Source of the DNA: Apostichopus japonicus
Taxonomy: Eukaryota > Echinodermata > Holothuroidea > Aspidochirotida > Stichopodidae
Reading direction: 5' to 3'
Length of the DNA: 64,000 nt
Assembly: GCF_037975245.1 (NCBI RefSeq)
Contig: NC_092565.1
Span: forward strand, 17,709,999 to 17,773,998
Shown: positions 22,575 to 35,700 of the stretch, piece after piece
Position numbering within the stretch: the first letter of the stretch is position 1
Layout: each line of letters opens with the position of its first letter
Notes under the pieces: model-generated
The model's input: the letters and a program-made list of their open reading frames with translations, nothing else
The model's database searches: none
Told to the model about the DNA's origin: nothing
Program-made: the position numbers and the translations under genes

Positions 22575-25500
22575 CGGTCTTTCTGAATGAAACAATTTTG
22601 GGGGTTTTGATTTTCCTTTCTTTTTTTTATTCTTGATTGCAGCACATTTAAGGTACATTGTAATACAGTCAAATGTACATAAGATAAATTAGGCCCAATG
22701 ACACTCCATGACTTAAATTATGCATACATGGTTGAACAATTCAGTTTCAAAAACTGTTTAAAATAAGTCTGGGTGGGGCTCTTTAACTTCTTTCAAGTGA
22801 TTGTAACTTGTCTTAGGTGATCTACTCAAGTCGCTTATATATCAAGCAAACTAATACAGGTGGTTACCATGGCTACAAACATCAAAACCATGGCTGTCTC
22901 GAGCCAGTTTTCCTGCTGAAATTGTGCAGTCCCATCTCAGTACATAAAAATGTATTTTTTCAGTTCAGCTCCAACATTTGAAGAAAAGTTGGAAGATATT
23001 GATTTTTTTTTTTCATGTCTCATTTCTATGATAGTATAATCAATCCTATTATGTCAGAAATCAAAAGAAAAGTAGGATTTATTGAACTAATATTTTATCG
23101 CTTTTGTTGCTTTTTTGTTACCTTATTTGCTATTACTACATCTTTGAAAATTTATTCTCTGTAAATATGTAATAAACTGTCATTCAATCTTCAAACGTTT
23201 ATTTTTGTATTCTTTTTCTTTATGTTAATTAACAATCTGATACATTGTTTTTCTTAATTAGCTTGCTTACCTGCATCTATGTGTTCTGTGGTTGGAATTA
23301 GGTAGGACATTAACATTGCTGTTGGCCAAACAATTTGTGGAAAGGGACAAGCAGTTAACGTCTAAGTAGGATCCGGATAACAAAGTTAATGATCACAAAA
23401 TATGTAACTGCCAGACAAAGAAACATTGGTTCAACTCCTGTTTTATTGTTAAGATGTAACAGTTTGAAAGTTATTGATTTTATTTGGATTGTGCAATAAT
23501 TTGTGATGTCATACATGGACAACACATTAAATTGTCTTGTTTTTCATTATTGTAGTTAGGACCCACCCCTCCACAACCAAAATCACTTTTCAATCGAGTT
23601 GCAATGAGTCACTTTATCTTCTGGCCAAGTCGAGTCACTGCCACCTATGTTCGTGACCATATAAGTCGCTGTACAAGCTCTACGGGGGAATGCATTGCAA
23701 ATCTTTACGATTCCTCTCATGTAGGAGAATGACTTGTTATGACAATTGTGGTGATGTCACATGATCATATCTTTCCAACAAAAAACATATCTGGTCCAGA
23801 CAGTCAAATTATTTCCCCAATTAAGGTTGATTAAATATTGCAGTTTTCGCCTAGAAGTCGTTGTTAGTGCAGTTCTAGTACACCACTTAATTTACAAAAA
23901 TGTAATAAACTTTTGTCTTTCTCCCATGTTAGAGAATCCATACCCTAAAGATAACATGTTCAATATCAAAGTTTTAATTTTCCACAGTTTTTACAAAATC
24001 TTCTAATCTATTAATAAAACACCAATAGACAAGAATGCAAGAAATGACAAAAGAATGGAATGAAATCACAGAAAATATCTATTTTCCTTTAGACTTTTTC
24101 TATTTTTTTGAATGATATTAGAAAAGGTTTTGCACATTGTTTATCTTAAACAAAAACAATATTAGACAAAAGGATTCTTACTTCACACTGGCAGATATTT
24201 TTTCCTTTAAAATTCTGAATTAATTAAATGTTACAAGGCTATGTCAAAAACTTTCATTACAAATGTGAGTATTATTCCACAACCTGTTCACACGGCTCTG
24301 TTCCAAAGAAAACCAGACTTTCAACATGTTGACCATTTTAAGTAACACTTTCACAATGTTCAAGTTTTAGATGATTTGAGGTATAACAGCAAAAGTATCC
24401 CATGTTGATCACGTGAAACCATGGTCACACCATGTTGAAATCATGTAATCCCAAAATGGAAAAAAATCACTTCAACATGGTGACAACTGGACCATGGTCA
24501 CTGTGTTGAAGTTAATGTCATCACAGATGAACACAAATTTCAACATGTTGGCCATTTTCAAATACATCCTATAAAATACATCAACATTAATGCCAGTGAT
24601 TTGATCTCACGTTGAAGTGGCTAAACAGACTACCATGTTGACTAGCTATGTATATATGTGTGATATGTTGCAACACACGTTGAGTGTTTTAAAGCATATA
24701 TCTCGCATATTATCATCAATTGTGCTCCCATTCTTTGTAACATTTATAGATCGTGTAAATGTTGAAAGAGAGATGGTAATATTGTCTGCCTGTTGATACA
24801 AGTCGAGGGTAACAACAAACTTGATCTTGTTATGTTGTATGACAGCCATCATCGCTTACAATCGAGACGATGGAAAACTGGTAACTTGAGATTAAATCTA
24901 CTTCGACATGTGGAAATGGCTAAAACATATCAATTACCTACATTTAGACTTGCTCGAAACAACAACAGACTACCTGCAACATCCAGATTGGGTTGAAATC
25001 ACACGACACCTGTATCATACATATCTGGTTGCAACATGTGGACTTGCATTAAAGCTAGATGTAATCTATAAGTAGTAGTAAATGTCAACTGTAGATGGGA
25101 TGAATATTGGGCTACATCTTCGCTATGATATACAGAAGTCACTCTTAGTCTTTGAGTGGAAGCCTTAATGATTTGCATATAGTTGGTTGAAACTGAAGTT
25201 AACATGGCAGGGCTGGTCTTATCGGTCACAGCGTATGTTATTATCAATGAACAAGTAATGTCAGCTAAGACACCAGACGTTCCTCTTTCTTTGCTCGGCA
25301 AAGCTACAACACACTAAACTTTCCCTTTAAACTATGATAATGGATTTTTTTTGTTTCAATTGCTTTTGCTTTTCAGTTCTCTTTGTTTCAATCTCAGATG
25401 CCTTCTAACTGTACTAAAAATGGTCTAACCAACTTCATTCACCCTTCACTATTTCAACATTACGCTTAGCAAACATTAGATTGGTTCAAGTCACATGACC

Positions 25501-27180
25501 TTAAGATCAGTGACGGTTTTACTTTGTGTCACAAATTTCAACTTTTCTGTCATCAGAGTCGGCGCTTTGATCATTTCCTACAAGATTTATGTACATAGAT
25601 AGAAAGTAAATCTTTTTTTCAATATGTTTTGAAAGCAACACCCTTAAACATGAAAGGGAATAACAAAATGACTCCAAAATTCCAAATGATAATTTGACAA
25701 GTTTTTCTTTAAGCAGACAAACAGTGAGACAGACAGACAGACATGACTACATCAGGACAGGCAGACAAATAAATCTGACATGAAGAGTGACAGCAAAGAC
25801 CAATCTTTATTGATTTAAAAATGTTTTAACTGATGATTTACTGGCTTGTATTCAACTTATGTCATTTCCCACACAGAATAATAAATCTTTTTCATTTTAA
25901 TAGGTACAAAAGAAGAGATAATCTTCCAAGGGTGTATACAACTCTTAGACAATACATGCTTGCAAAAACTGGGCAAATAAATGGAACAACGTTCACTACG
26001 ATACTCTTTCAGAGAATTAACTCAGGGGAAGAGTAACTGCAACTCCCTCAATATCATCACTCCCAGGTTCCAGTCACATGCAATGAGGAAAATATGGTCA
26101 AGTGATCATAATGAAATCCTGTATTTTCTTCTAGCTCCAGTCCATTGAGACAAAAAAAAACAAGAGCATCAATGATGCAGTATCTCAATACTGGAAGTTT
26201 TAATTTTGATTCCTAATTTCAAATCTTTGCTCTGTCTCTACAATTATCAATATCAATCATGGTACAACAAATATATAACTTGCATTTTTGCTACTTTGCC
26301 ACGAATAGTCTCTGCAGGTTACACTTTATCCTGCTAGTCTTGCCTTTAGCGCTCATTGCCTGTTAGTCGAAAGAACGACGTTGCAAGGTTTAGTAATGTC
26401 ATAGAATATTTAAGAACTTGTTTTTCATGTGGTATCCTTCATCTTAGGTCAGTCTCTGTTGGACTTTTTGGTCATATAGTTTGATGTCAATGACAACAGC
26501 CAAATTAGAAGAGGCGAACAACTCGACCATATTCTTGATGCCTGCCTTGAGAGCTAGGCCTATTGACCTACTGTATGTTAATGTAGACTGTAGTGGTGAC
26601 TACCATCAAAACTGTGTCCACTTCTAGATATCAAAACAACCCACGTTTTTCCATCTCAATTTTTCGGACATGAAGATTTCATGGATTTATGACTTGGAAA
26701 AAATAATGTAAAAGAAGATTACAAGTTTTTATATGCAAGTGATGGGTGGCCTCCTCTTCCCCTAATAGCCACCTCAGTTCCTCTTCATTTTGTTATTTTA
26801 TTTTAATTCTTTGTACATTTGATGTCAAACATTACAGGTTCAAAAGAAAGCTAAACATACTTCTTATAACCTTATACATCTTAGGCCTATATCCTTATAA
26901 ATAAAACATAACCTTATACAATTTTTATTGTCTTATCAAAGTTGTGATGCTATGGCCGGCTCCTCTTTTATACGTACCCATCAAACAAACTTACCCTGGT
27001 CCTTCCTAGGAAAAGCTGTCTGAACACCAGTACAATGCTAATGTGGCTATCACTGAAAGCCTAATAGGCCTAGTGGCCTATATATATATATATTTTTTTT
27101 TAAATTGCACTAGGCCTACAGTAAATAGCCTTCAGAAATACAAGAATGTGTATACGTAATTATACAAAATACATGAAGGG
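22575..27180. other. Intergenic DNA, no gene seen
   Basis: AT-rich with stops in all frames and no recognisable protein or RNA gene. It contains a CAACATG-rich cluster at 24290-24670, a short (CAGA)n at about 25727-25743 and A/T runs. CTAATAGGCCTAGTGGCC at 27059-27076 is followed by a TA run. A conserved regulatory element could be present but cannot be judged from one sequence. Confidence 0.4.
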
Positions 27181-27235
27181 CAATCAAACAAACTTATCAT
27201 GGCCCTTGCTCTGAAAAGCTACCTGAACACCATTA
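26981..27235. repeat. Spaced direct repeat, about 52 bp, 203 bp apart
   Basis: TCAAACAAACTTACCCTGGT at 26981 recurs as TCAAACAAACTTATCATGGC at 27184, both continuing to AAAAGCT..CTGAACACCA. The second copy ends exactly where the 1.7-kb hAT-like element begins, and the sequence right of that element resembles what follows the first copy. Confidence 0.65.
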
Positions 27236-28952
27236 TAGTGTTCAACCGATTATGCATAACAGAAAATACCGATTACTGATTATTTTTTCATAATCGTACC
27301 GATTCCGATTATTTGAAAATGAGAAAATATCCCGTTTATACGAAATCGGCAATAAAGTTTGACAGAAACAATTATTGTTGTGATTTTCCCCAGTTTCCTT
27401 TTGCTTCGTTGTTATACAAGGCTCTAAGGTACCATTTTGTATGTACCAAATTACCTCTGGAGTTTCTCGGAAAGAAATTTTTTTTTTTTAAATTTCCAAA
27501 ATACGGAGATATGACATCCTACCTAGTCAGCACTGTGCTAAGCGAATGGCCTAACCACCTCGACGTAAATGTCACCTGTTAATGGCTTGAAATGGGCTAC
27601 GAATAGTTACTCAAAATATCCATCTCAAAAAGTATCTCAGACAAACCATCCATCTGCAATCTTTACCAAAGTGTAAATTTTAATGGCATATTGCCTTCAT
27701 TCCGACAATATTTTGTACTTATTTTCAGTATTATACCGTTTAGAACAAATAGAAATGTTACGAACTTGAAGTTCAACATACCTATTCGTTACCTATATAA
27801 CTCCATTCAGGTTCAATTAGAATGTGTAAGCTTAGGCCAATCAAACTGAAAAGCAAATTGTACCATCGTAACTTGTTTAAAATTACTCTAAAACGTAATA
27901 CCAGATTGATGTAAAGAAATAATAACAACTAGAAACTACTCCAATATAAAATATAACATTCCCTCTATAAGACATATCACTTACATTACCTTCCAAACAA
28001 ATGCCGATTTCCAGCAAATTGAAAGTTGTAAACTAAGCTACGCAATTTTTTTTTTTTTTTTTTTTTGCAAACCGATGGTTAGGCTACATTTCCCATTGAC
28101 CTAGTGTGGTTGTTAGGCTAACATGTGGTCGAAGATTGCAGTTTCCGTGGATATTTTTAGTTTTTATTTGCGACACAACTAGAGCGAATAAACAGATGTC
28201 AAGTTTAGATTTCCATGCAGTTGATTTAGTGTGAAGTAAGGCTACTATGTGGTCGGAGATTTGTGAGGATTTAAGGTTATTTTCGCTGGTACTGCAGGCC
28301 GTAATTTACCACGGGAAGTTCCCGGTGATTGTGCGCGACCCTCTCGCACTGCTTCAAATTTTGATGCGGGGTGAAAAAACTGTTTGCGCGATTCGCGATG
28401 CAACTGCAATTCCTAGCTAAAGCAAACGCATGTCACAATTAATTTTACACAGACACCTGATATAAAGAGGGCGATTTTTTTTTATTTCATTTTTCTTTTT
28501 CGCACTCGTAATTGTGCTTTAGGAGGGCTTTTTAGCACTTGCGAGGGCGAATCGCCCGTTGCCCCCGCTTATTTCCTACCCTGTCCAGCACATTCCTGAA
28601 TTCGCGAAATTGCTATTGCTGCTATGCTTACTGTGCCAAGAAATATGCAGCCAATAACCACGAAGGAAGCAAAATCGGCGACCCTGGCAGCCTAATTTGA
28701 TGAAAGTATACACTGTGAAAGACGTATAGGGGGTGCCTTTTTTTAATATTTCGTAGTAAAAGAACAAACCTAATTCATCAGTTGATATTTTCAACTTCCA
28801 TGTTTTTGAATAATGATATTTTCACCTTCAATATGTTTTTGAATAATCGGTATGACATAACTGGTATTCCACGTAATTTTTACCGATACCGATTATGTAC
28901 CGATTATGCAATATTCGTACCGATTCCGATTAGGTTAATCGGTTGAACACTA
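27236..28952. mobile_element. Non-autonomous hAT-like element, 1717 bp
   Basis: Inverted termini TAGTGTTCAACCGATTA (27236) and TAATCGGTTGAACACTA (ending 28952) match over about 17 bp. Flanking 8-bp duplications are CACCATTA (27228-27235) and CACCAGTA (28953-28960), 7 of 8 matching. Subterminal regions repeat ACCGATTATG / ACCGATTCCGATTA, a style known from hAT elements. The interior has a 23-base T run, GC-rich patches near 28300-28570 and no transposase-like frame. Termini resemble those of the element at 59533-61251. Confidence 0.8.
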
Positions 28953-28960
28953 CACCAGTA

Positions 28961-31159
28961 CTATCCTTAAATGGATGTTACGTAGAATTCAGCAGTACAG
29001 AATGTAATTAGCATGCAATACACTAAACTAACACCTCGCGTACCTAACTAAGGAAAAGAAAATTGTTCGCGAGGGTAGCCATTTTCGTATATCTAACATG
29101 TAGCTGTTATGAGTCATAGCCAATCTGCTACAAAACAGACTTGGGGGCGGGGCTTAATCATCAAAAACGGACCTTTTTACTAAAAGTAGGGGCGGCAGCT
29201 CAGTGTTGTTTTAAGAAAGAAAAATCATTTAAACATCAAATAAAGCAAATAAAAGCCATTAAATGTCATATACATGTAGTAAAATTCTTATTAATACCTA
29301 CCTGTAAACAACAAATGGAAGTTTAAAATTTTAATAAAATATATAATACATAGGACCCTATCTTAGACGATACCACTGTTGAAAGACAGTTCTATTCTAT
29401 TCTCTTTCATAAAACATAAGTTTTGGAGCGTGTGCAAAACAGGTGTGACAAAGTGTGTTTTCAGTCCAAATTGGCCCGATTTGGACATAAATCGGTGAAA
29501 AAGTCACAGAATGAGATACAATTCTGGAATAAAAAATAGTAACTTTTGTTGGTCTATATGATATATTCTTGCTCTGGAAATTCCAGAGAAAAAGAACTTT
29601 GTTTGAAGACGCTGAAAAATTTTTAAGAGAAGAGAAAGTCCCACTTACTGTTACAATATCTCTATACATGTAATGTATTGAGATAAAAAATTGGAGCAGT
29701 GCTTATGACAATGCTTTGGCTTAGTCATGATTAGCACAAGAAACAGAATGAGCAGTTTGATACTACAGAAGATCTCAGCCAAGATATTGCTCATTTCTTT
29801 CCCGATTCTCGCCCGGTGTCCTCTGTTTGATGTCATTTGATCACTTAGAATTTAGTATCCACCTTCCATTTTAATCTTCAGCAACATCCATTACAAACTA
29901 ATGGAAGGATGCAAATTATTAATTTTTCATTTTAATAGAAAAAAGTTTTTCTAGCATTAGGCACACAAGCTAAAATGCAAGTAATCACCAAAAAATAATT
30001 GTTCAATAAATTACGACGACTCCCGCTTTTGATGCCGCCACAAACTTTACACAATATTTCTAGCGACAAAGAATCGCCCCACCTCCTCCCCCCCCACCCC
30101 CCAAAAAATACAGAATGGTGAATAGAAATTTGATAGCAAAAACAATTTTTCAATATAGATTAAACCGATAAATCATTACAACATAACACTTTTGCCTGAG
30201 GAAATCTTCCACAAAAGGTGTGCAAGACAGAGAAGCAAACAACCATTTAAAATTAACAAATATAATAGTTTCATGTCGGCCTACGGTAAGTCGACTCAAA
30301 AAATCCCAGTATACATTCAGATTAAGAGAGCAAACTTTGAGAGAACATTTCTTTCTCTGGTTGACCATTTTACTGGCAGTGAATTGATAAACAGTACAGC
30401 AAATAAAGAACAAGAGTAGTTGCAAAGCGCATAATACAGCGATGACCAATTCATTTTAAGATATGTATGGGATCGTAGCTAGCCTGGAAGTTTAGAATGC
30501 ATTCAAATTTGTATGGTTACCACTCGTAAATGAGGCTGCAAAGTCTTGACAACTGGAACTGGTTTCACAGCTTATTAATGGTATATGAGGTTGTAATAAA
30601 CTAACAACTCTGAACCCAAAATTATACAAATATTGCTCTATTCATTCTCTATCCTACCAACGGACACTTGTGCAGTGTTTAGACTTGGAGATTGTCATCC
30701 AGGGATGTTTTTGTGACATGACAATTTAACACAGCTTTCTGAATCTGCCTTGGTCCTTACGATCACAGATTGAGTTAGAGACTGTACATAACAAAATAAA
30801 ATCACGATGATGTTGGTTCTGGTACTCTTTCAAACTCACACTAAAACCCAGCGCAGCCTTATTTATGAATAGCATTCACTGTGGTGGAATGGTGAGACAA
30901 CTTATAATCATAAATAACCTCTACAATTCGCTTGTATCTATCAACAAATTGAGTGTTTACGTTTACCACCGTAAGCCGAAATGACAGTTTCCTTCGAGAG
31001 CCTGTGATATCATATTGAAAGCAATATCTGCAAAGATAACATGTTCCATCTCTGAACCATGAAATAAAAGAATACCTTTTGAAGGTCTCTGACCTGATTC
31101 GAAAGAAAGTTGAGGGATTAAGCAGACGAGGAAGCACGTCTTCAGAACGTAGGAAGAGT
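28961..31159. other. Intergenic DNA, no gene seen
   Basis: AT-rich sequence between the 1.7-kb hAT-like element and the probable 3' end of the beta-TrCP transcript. Open frames are short and show no family resemblance. A C run occurs at 30090-30103. Confidence 0.4.
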
Positions 31160-31277
31160 TCTGTCAGGGATGGGCGGATCGTTTCCCCTGGATAATAACC
31201 TCATACATGGCTAACGAGTCTGTCAGGGATGGGAAGATTGTTTCCTATGGATAATAACCTCATAATTAGCTAACGAG
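31160..31277. repeat. Tandem duplication, 59-bp unit, two copies
   Basis: TCTGTCAGGGATGGGCGGAT at 31160 and TCTGTCAGGGATGGGAAGAT at 31219, each continuing to GGATAATAACCTCATA and GCTAACGAG. It lies just beyond the probable beta-TrCP 3' UTR. Confidence 0.75.
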
Positions 31278-31587
31278 TCTGAAGAACATCATGGTACGAT
31301 GACAACAGCAAGTACATGACGAAGGTGGAAAACAAACGTCAAAAAAATTACAAGCACATCATATCACATGGAGGAAAAAACTGAATCCCTTTGATAAAAA
31401 TTTGTCCAGAGACATGCTTGGCAGCTCAATTTCAAAGTTCTTTTTTTTTAACTAAAACATTTCCTAACTGAGCATATAAACAAGGAATTTCTGATCTTTC
31501 CCCCTTCCCTTCACACCCCCATCATTTTCTCCCCAACTACACCCTACTTCCAACTTTCATCTTAAACACTAAGTTTACTACTTAACA

Positions 31588-32534
31588 TTTATTTCTGTTT
31601 GCCACTTTCGCTGAGAGCAACAAAAAAAAGAAGCAATTTTTATTAAACACAGTTTTTGCATTACTCACTTGCCCTTTTTTTTTTCTTTCTTGCTTTCTTC
31701 CTTTTTTTTTTCTTTTCTGAAGAATTATAGTTTTCATGTACACATTACATTCTGTAAAACCCCCTAAGCCAATGAGGTGGGCAAGAAACCGTACACCATG
31801 CATCATATAACACCTCCCCCTGGACACCTTACCAAGAAAAAAAGAGAGGGGGGGAAGGGGGAGTTTTGATAACAAATATAGAACAGTTTCCTTCCCAAAC
31901 TTCTATTCAACATGAAGATTACCAAAAGAAAAAAATATATATATATATATATATATTTATTATATGTAAGTTCGCTCAGCATTGTGACATCAACATCTCA
32001 CAAAACTGGTATATTATTTTCTCCCTGTTAGATTTCTATCAAACCCTCTTTTATACAGGCAAGGGCATTCCATCTCTGCCCAGACATCAGTAGACCACAT
32101 ACAGCTATTTCTCTCCTTCAGGAAAAAAAAAATGCAGTGCCGTTTTTTCATTAAATGATGGGTGGTTAGCTTAGCACGCCAGTCAGAACTCGAGTAGAAA
32201 TTAATCACAACACAGAGAAAAACATATTTCGAAAGCACGACTGTTTCAAATTTCGACGTTTTCATGTTTCCAACGGACCCCCATCGCAGCAGGTGCCATC
32301 ACAATGTATAAGACAACCTCTAGAGTTGCAATCCCAACAATGGAATCATTTTCCTCCGAGGGAAAGGTTTTCTCGTATTATCTGAGCTACCTGCTCCAAA
32401 AGAAGAGCCTCTTTTTAATTGTTCTCGATTTTATTTTTTTCGTTAAGATCCTTCTTGATTCCAATAGCTCCCTTCCATGATCTGTTATTCTTTCATCAGA
32501 GAGGTGAGACAAAAAAAGGGGGGGGGGGGAGGGA
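31588..32534 (-). other. Probable 3' UTR of the beta-TrCP gene
   Basis: Follows the TAG at 32535-32537 on the minus strand. Two AATAAA signals on that strand, at 31639-31644 and 31588-31593, are candidate polyadenylation signals. The stretch includes an (AT)n run at about 31934-31956 and homopolymer runs. The extent is inference. Confidence 0.4.
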
Positions 32535-32747
32535 CTATTTTGAAACGTAGGTGTAAGTACGAGAGTTGGCAGAATTGTTGCCTGTGTTGTTGGAATTGTT
32601 CGCATCGTTATTAGGGTCGACACATTTGTTCAGATTGTAAGATGACTTTTCTGGCAGAAAGTCCCAGATCAGAATGGTATCGTCGTGTGAACTGCTGACT
32701 ATTTGAAATTCGTCAAACTGGAGCCGGAATACCCGCCCTGTGTGCTC
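32535..32747 (-). CDS. BTRC: beta-TrCP exon 11, WD blade 7 and C-terminus
   Basis: 213 nt encoding [40 protein letters not shown], an Asn-rich spacer ([16 protein letters not shown]) and SRTYTYVSK, with stop TAG at 32535-32537. The final SRTYTY motif is conserved in this family. The Asn-rich spacer is a local expansion. Acceptor CTTCACAG. Confidence 0.96.
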   Translation of the reverse strand, partial: EHTGRVFRLQFDEFQIVSSSHDDTILIWDFLPEKSSYNLNKCVDPNNDANNSNNTGNNSANSRTYTYVSK

Positions 32748-35700
32748 CTGTGAAGATTGAAGAATAGATTAGTTAAATAGAGCAGATCCTGAAATATGAA
32801 TTTAATGACCAGATTAAAATCAGGACTCCCAAACAATTAATTGCATAATTGAGTATATAATTGGGTAATTACAGTAATATTTGTTATGATAATTGTACAA
32901 AAAAACAACCATATTTGTCCAAACAACAATACAACAACACCTGGCAAACTGTATCACAACGTGATGGTGATTGATCAGACTTAGATTGACATCCGCCAAG
33001 GGGTTCCCCAGGCGAGCAAGATTAAAGAAACTTATAACTGCATCAGGATGGAAAGCTTTACACCAGACTTTTCTCAATATTTGTTTAATCAACATTGATT
33101 TAACAAAGTGGTATTTATAACATATATTGGTATACTAGATGTATAGTTGATAATTTATAAAAATGAAAAATTCTTGAATAACCATTCTAATGAGGTAATT
33201 CCTCAAAAATACAAACTTCTAACAAGAAAATTTCACACCAACATATTTGGCTTTTGTATAAATGTGGTAACTGAAACATTTGCATTGTTTGTAGACTGTA
33301 TGACAAACCAATGTTATAAGATAAAACTTTACAGAGCATGATTGATTTGAGGGTGAAATCAAACCGGGAAGCAAATATTAAACTTATTTTGTAGAGTTGT
33401 TAGAACTGACAAAATGAAATACATAAACAATGCAACAAAAATCAGTTTACAAACTGTTCTTTTTGTTGTTGTTTAGCATTTGTTTTTCTGCTTGAAAATG
33501 TTTTTTCTAGGTACTGAAAGGTACCTTCACATGAGACCTTTTCTTGAAGCAGTGTTTGGAGCAGACATTTAACTTCCAATTCTATTTGATAATCACATTC
33601 CATAACAATGTAAAATATTAATAACTTGACTAGTCACGATTCACATCAAGAAATGCAAATTAAGAGTTGAAAAGTTTGAATTTGAAAATGAAAGATTTCA
33701 AGTTGTATTTACATGTAGTGTACCTGGTTCTACTATTCTTACCATAAGGGTTCTCAGACATTGTGTACCTGGTTCTACTATACTTACCATAAGGGTTCTC
33801 AGACATAGTGTACCTGGTTCTACTATTCTTACCATAAGGGTTTCAGACATAGTGTACCTGGTTCTGATATACTTACCATAACGGTTCTCAGACATAGTGT
33901 ACCTGGTTCTACTATACTTACCATAAGGGTTCTCAGACATAGTGTACCGGGTTCTACTATACTTACCATAAGGGTTCTCAGACATAGTGTACCTGGTTCT
34001 ACTATACTTACCAAAAGGGTTCTCAGACATAGTGTACCTGGTTCTACTATACTTACCATAAGGGTTCTCAGACATAGTGTACCTGGTTCTACTATACTTA
34101 CCATTAGGGTTCTCAGACATAGTGTACCAAGTTCTACTATACTTACCATAAGGGTTCTCAGACATAGTGTACCTGGTTCTACTATTCTTACCATAAGGGT
34201 TCTCAGACATAGTGTACCTGGTTCTACTATACTTACCAAAAGGGTTCTCAGACATAGTGTACCTGGTTCTACTATACTTACCATAAGGGTTCTCAGACAT
34301 AGTGTACCTGCTGGTGCTCTCGGATCCAGAGCTGCCTGAAGATCCCAAACTTTGATTTTCCTTAACAAAGAAAAAAAAATAGCAAACTAACAAATTGCTT
34401 GCATGCAAATAGTCATTCATATAATATTTTACCATTTGGCGAAGAAGGTTACAGTACTTTTGGTGGAATATTTGAAATGACAAATCACCCTCTCAATTAT
34501 GAATTTTTTTAGATCATATGTTACCATGGAAATGCACATCCACCAAATTATTTCCCAAATTTTCACACATTACACAATTGCTAACTTACGTCAGGGAACC
34601 GTGCCAGGAAGGTATTGAATAAACTTTCTCTTTTAAAATTAGGATTTATCGTAAAGATGTCATTTGACTGAGTTGTGTATTTCCGGCATCAGGTTTCACA
34701 CATGTTACAGATCAATATGGCTCATAAATGTGGTACTGTCAAGATTGTGTACACATCTAAGCATGATTTGTAACTCAGTCCCACTGTTTGTGTTTTATTC
34801 ACCAACAAAAAACTACGAGGGGAATGTATTAATTCATGGAACCACACTTACCCGTCATATGCCCCGCTCACAATACGCTTGTTATCAAATCTAATACACC
34901 TCACTAATTCTTCATGGCCTTCTAAGATACGCAGGCAAGCCCCACACTCAATGTCCCATAATCTGAAATAAAAAGATAAATATAATCAAAACATAGCTAA
35001 TAATTTCCAAGGAAAAGCTCAACACAGGTTAGAGTTCCTCAACATTTCCTAGTGAATTGTGAACGAAGGATATGAGGAGAATGACACAGAAACCAGTCAG
35101 ATCTGGAAGTTCAGGGCTTTAAAATTCCATATCTATTTGCTGGGGGGGGAGATGTGGAGGGGGGTAACATCTTACAATTCTCATGACTTGCAGAGCAAAC
35201 TACTGTATTTCTTAGAACATTTTTCATTCTGAACCGGTGTATAAGTATATCTTTTAATTCAAGTTATGCGTAAAAATATCTTTCTTTTCTTGTTATTTCG
35301 TTGGGAAATATTTGAACATTTCTTGTTCAACAAATTTGCGAATACCTGGCCAAATAATTGTTACATGAATACAAGCAAAATATACCCAGCAAGCAACTTA
35401 ATCCAGACACAAACACAAGCAACATGTTTAGCTTATACTATATGATACAGGACCTTGAGATAAACCCCCCACCCACACTTCGCCACACTCCACACTCCGG
35501 AGGATGGTGAATTTATTCGTCACTGTTATCTCTATCATATTAACCATTGATGATGGTTGGTTCGTCTCTCCTTTAATTTTGCTCATAACAATCTCCTATC
35601 TTGCTTTTAACTGGACAGTTCATTCATACTTAGTAAAGATTCCTAAATCCTATTGGTCCATTCAGGTCAGCTGACCGTGGTTAATCCTGTGAGTAACGCA

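Noticed and set aside
33698-34483. A 261-codon open frame on the minus strand reading ([15 protein letters not shown])n, looking like a repetitive protein
   Set aside because: It is the second frame of the 45-bp minisatellite; the beta-TrCP frame is the one joined to [18 protein letters not shown], so this is a shadow of repeat periodicity.
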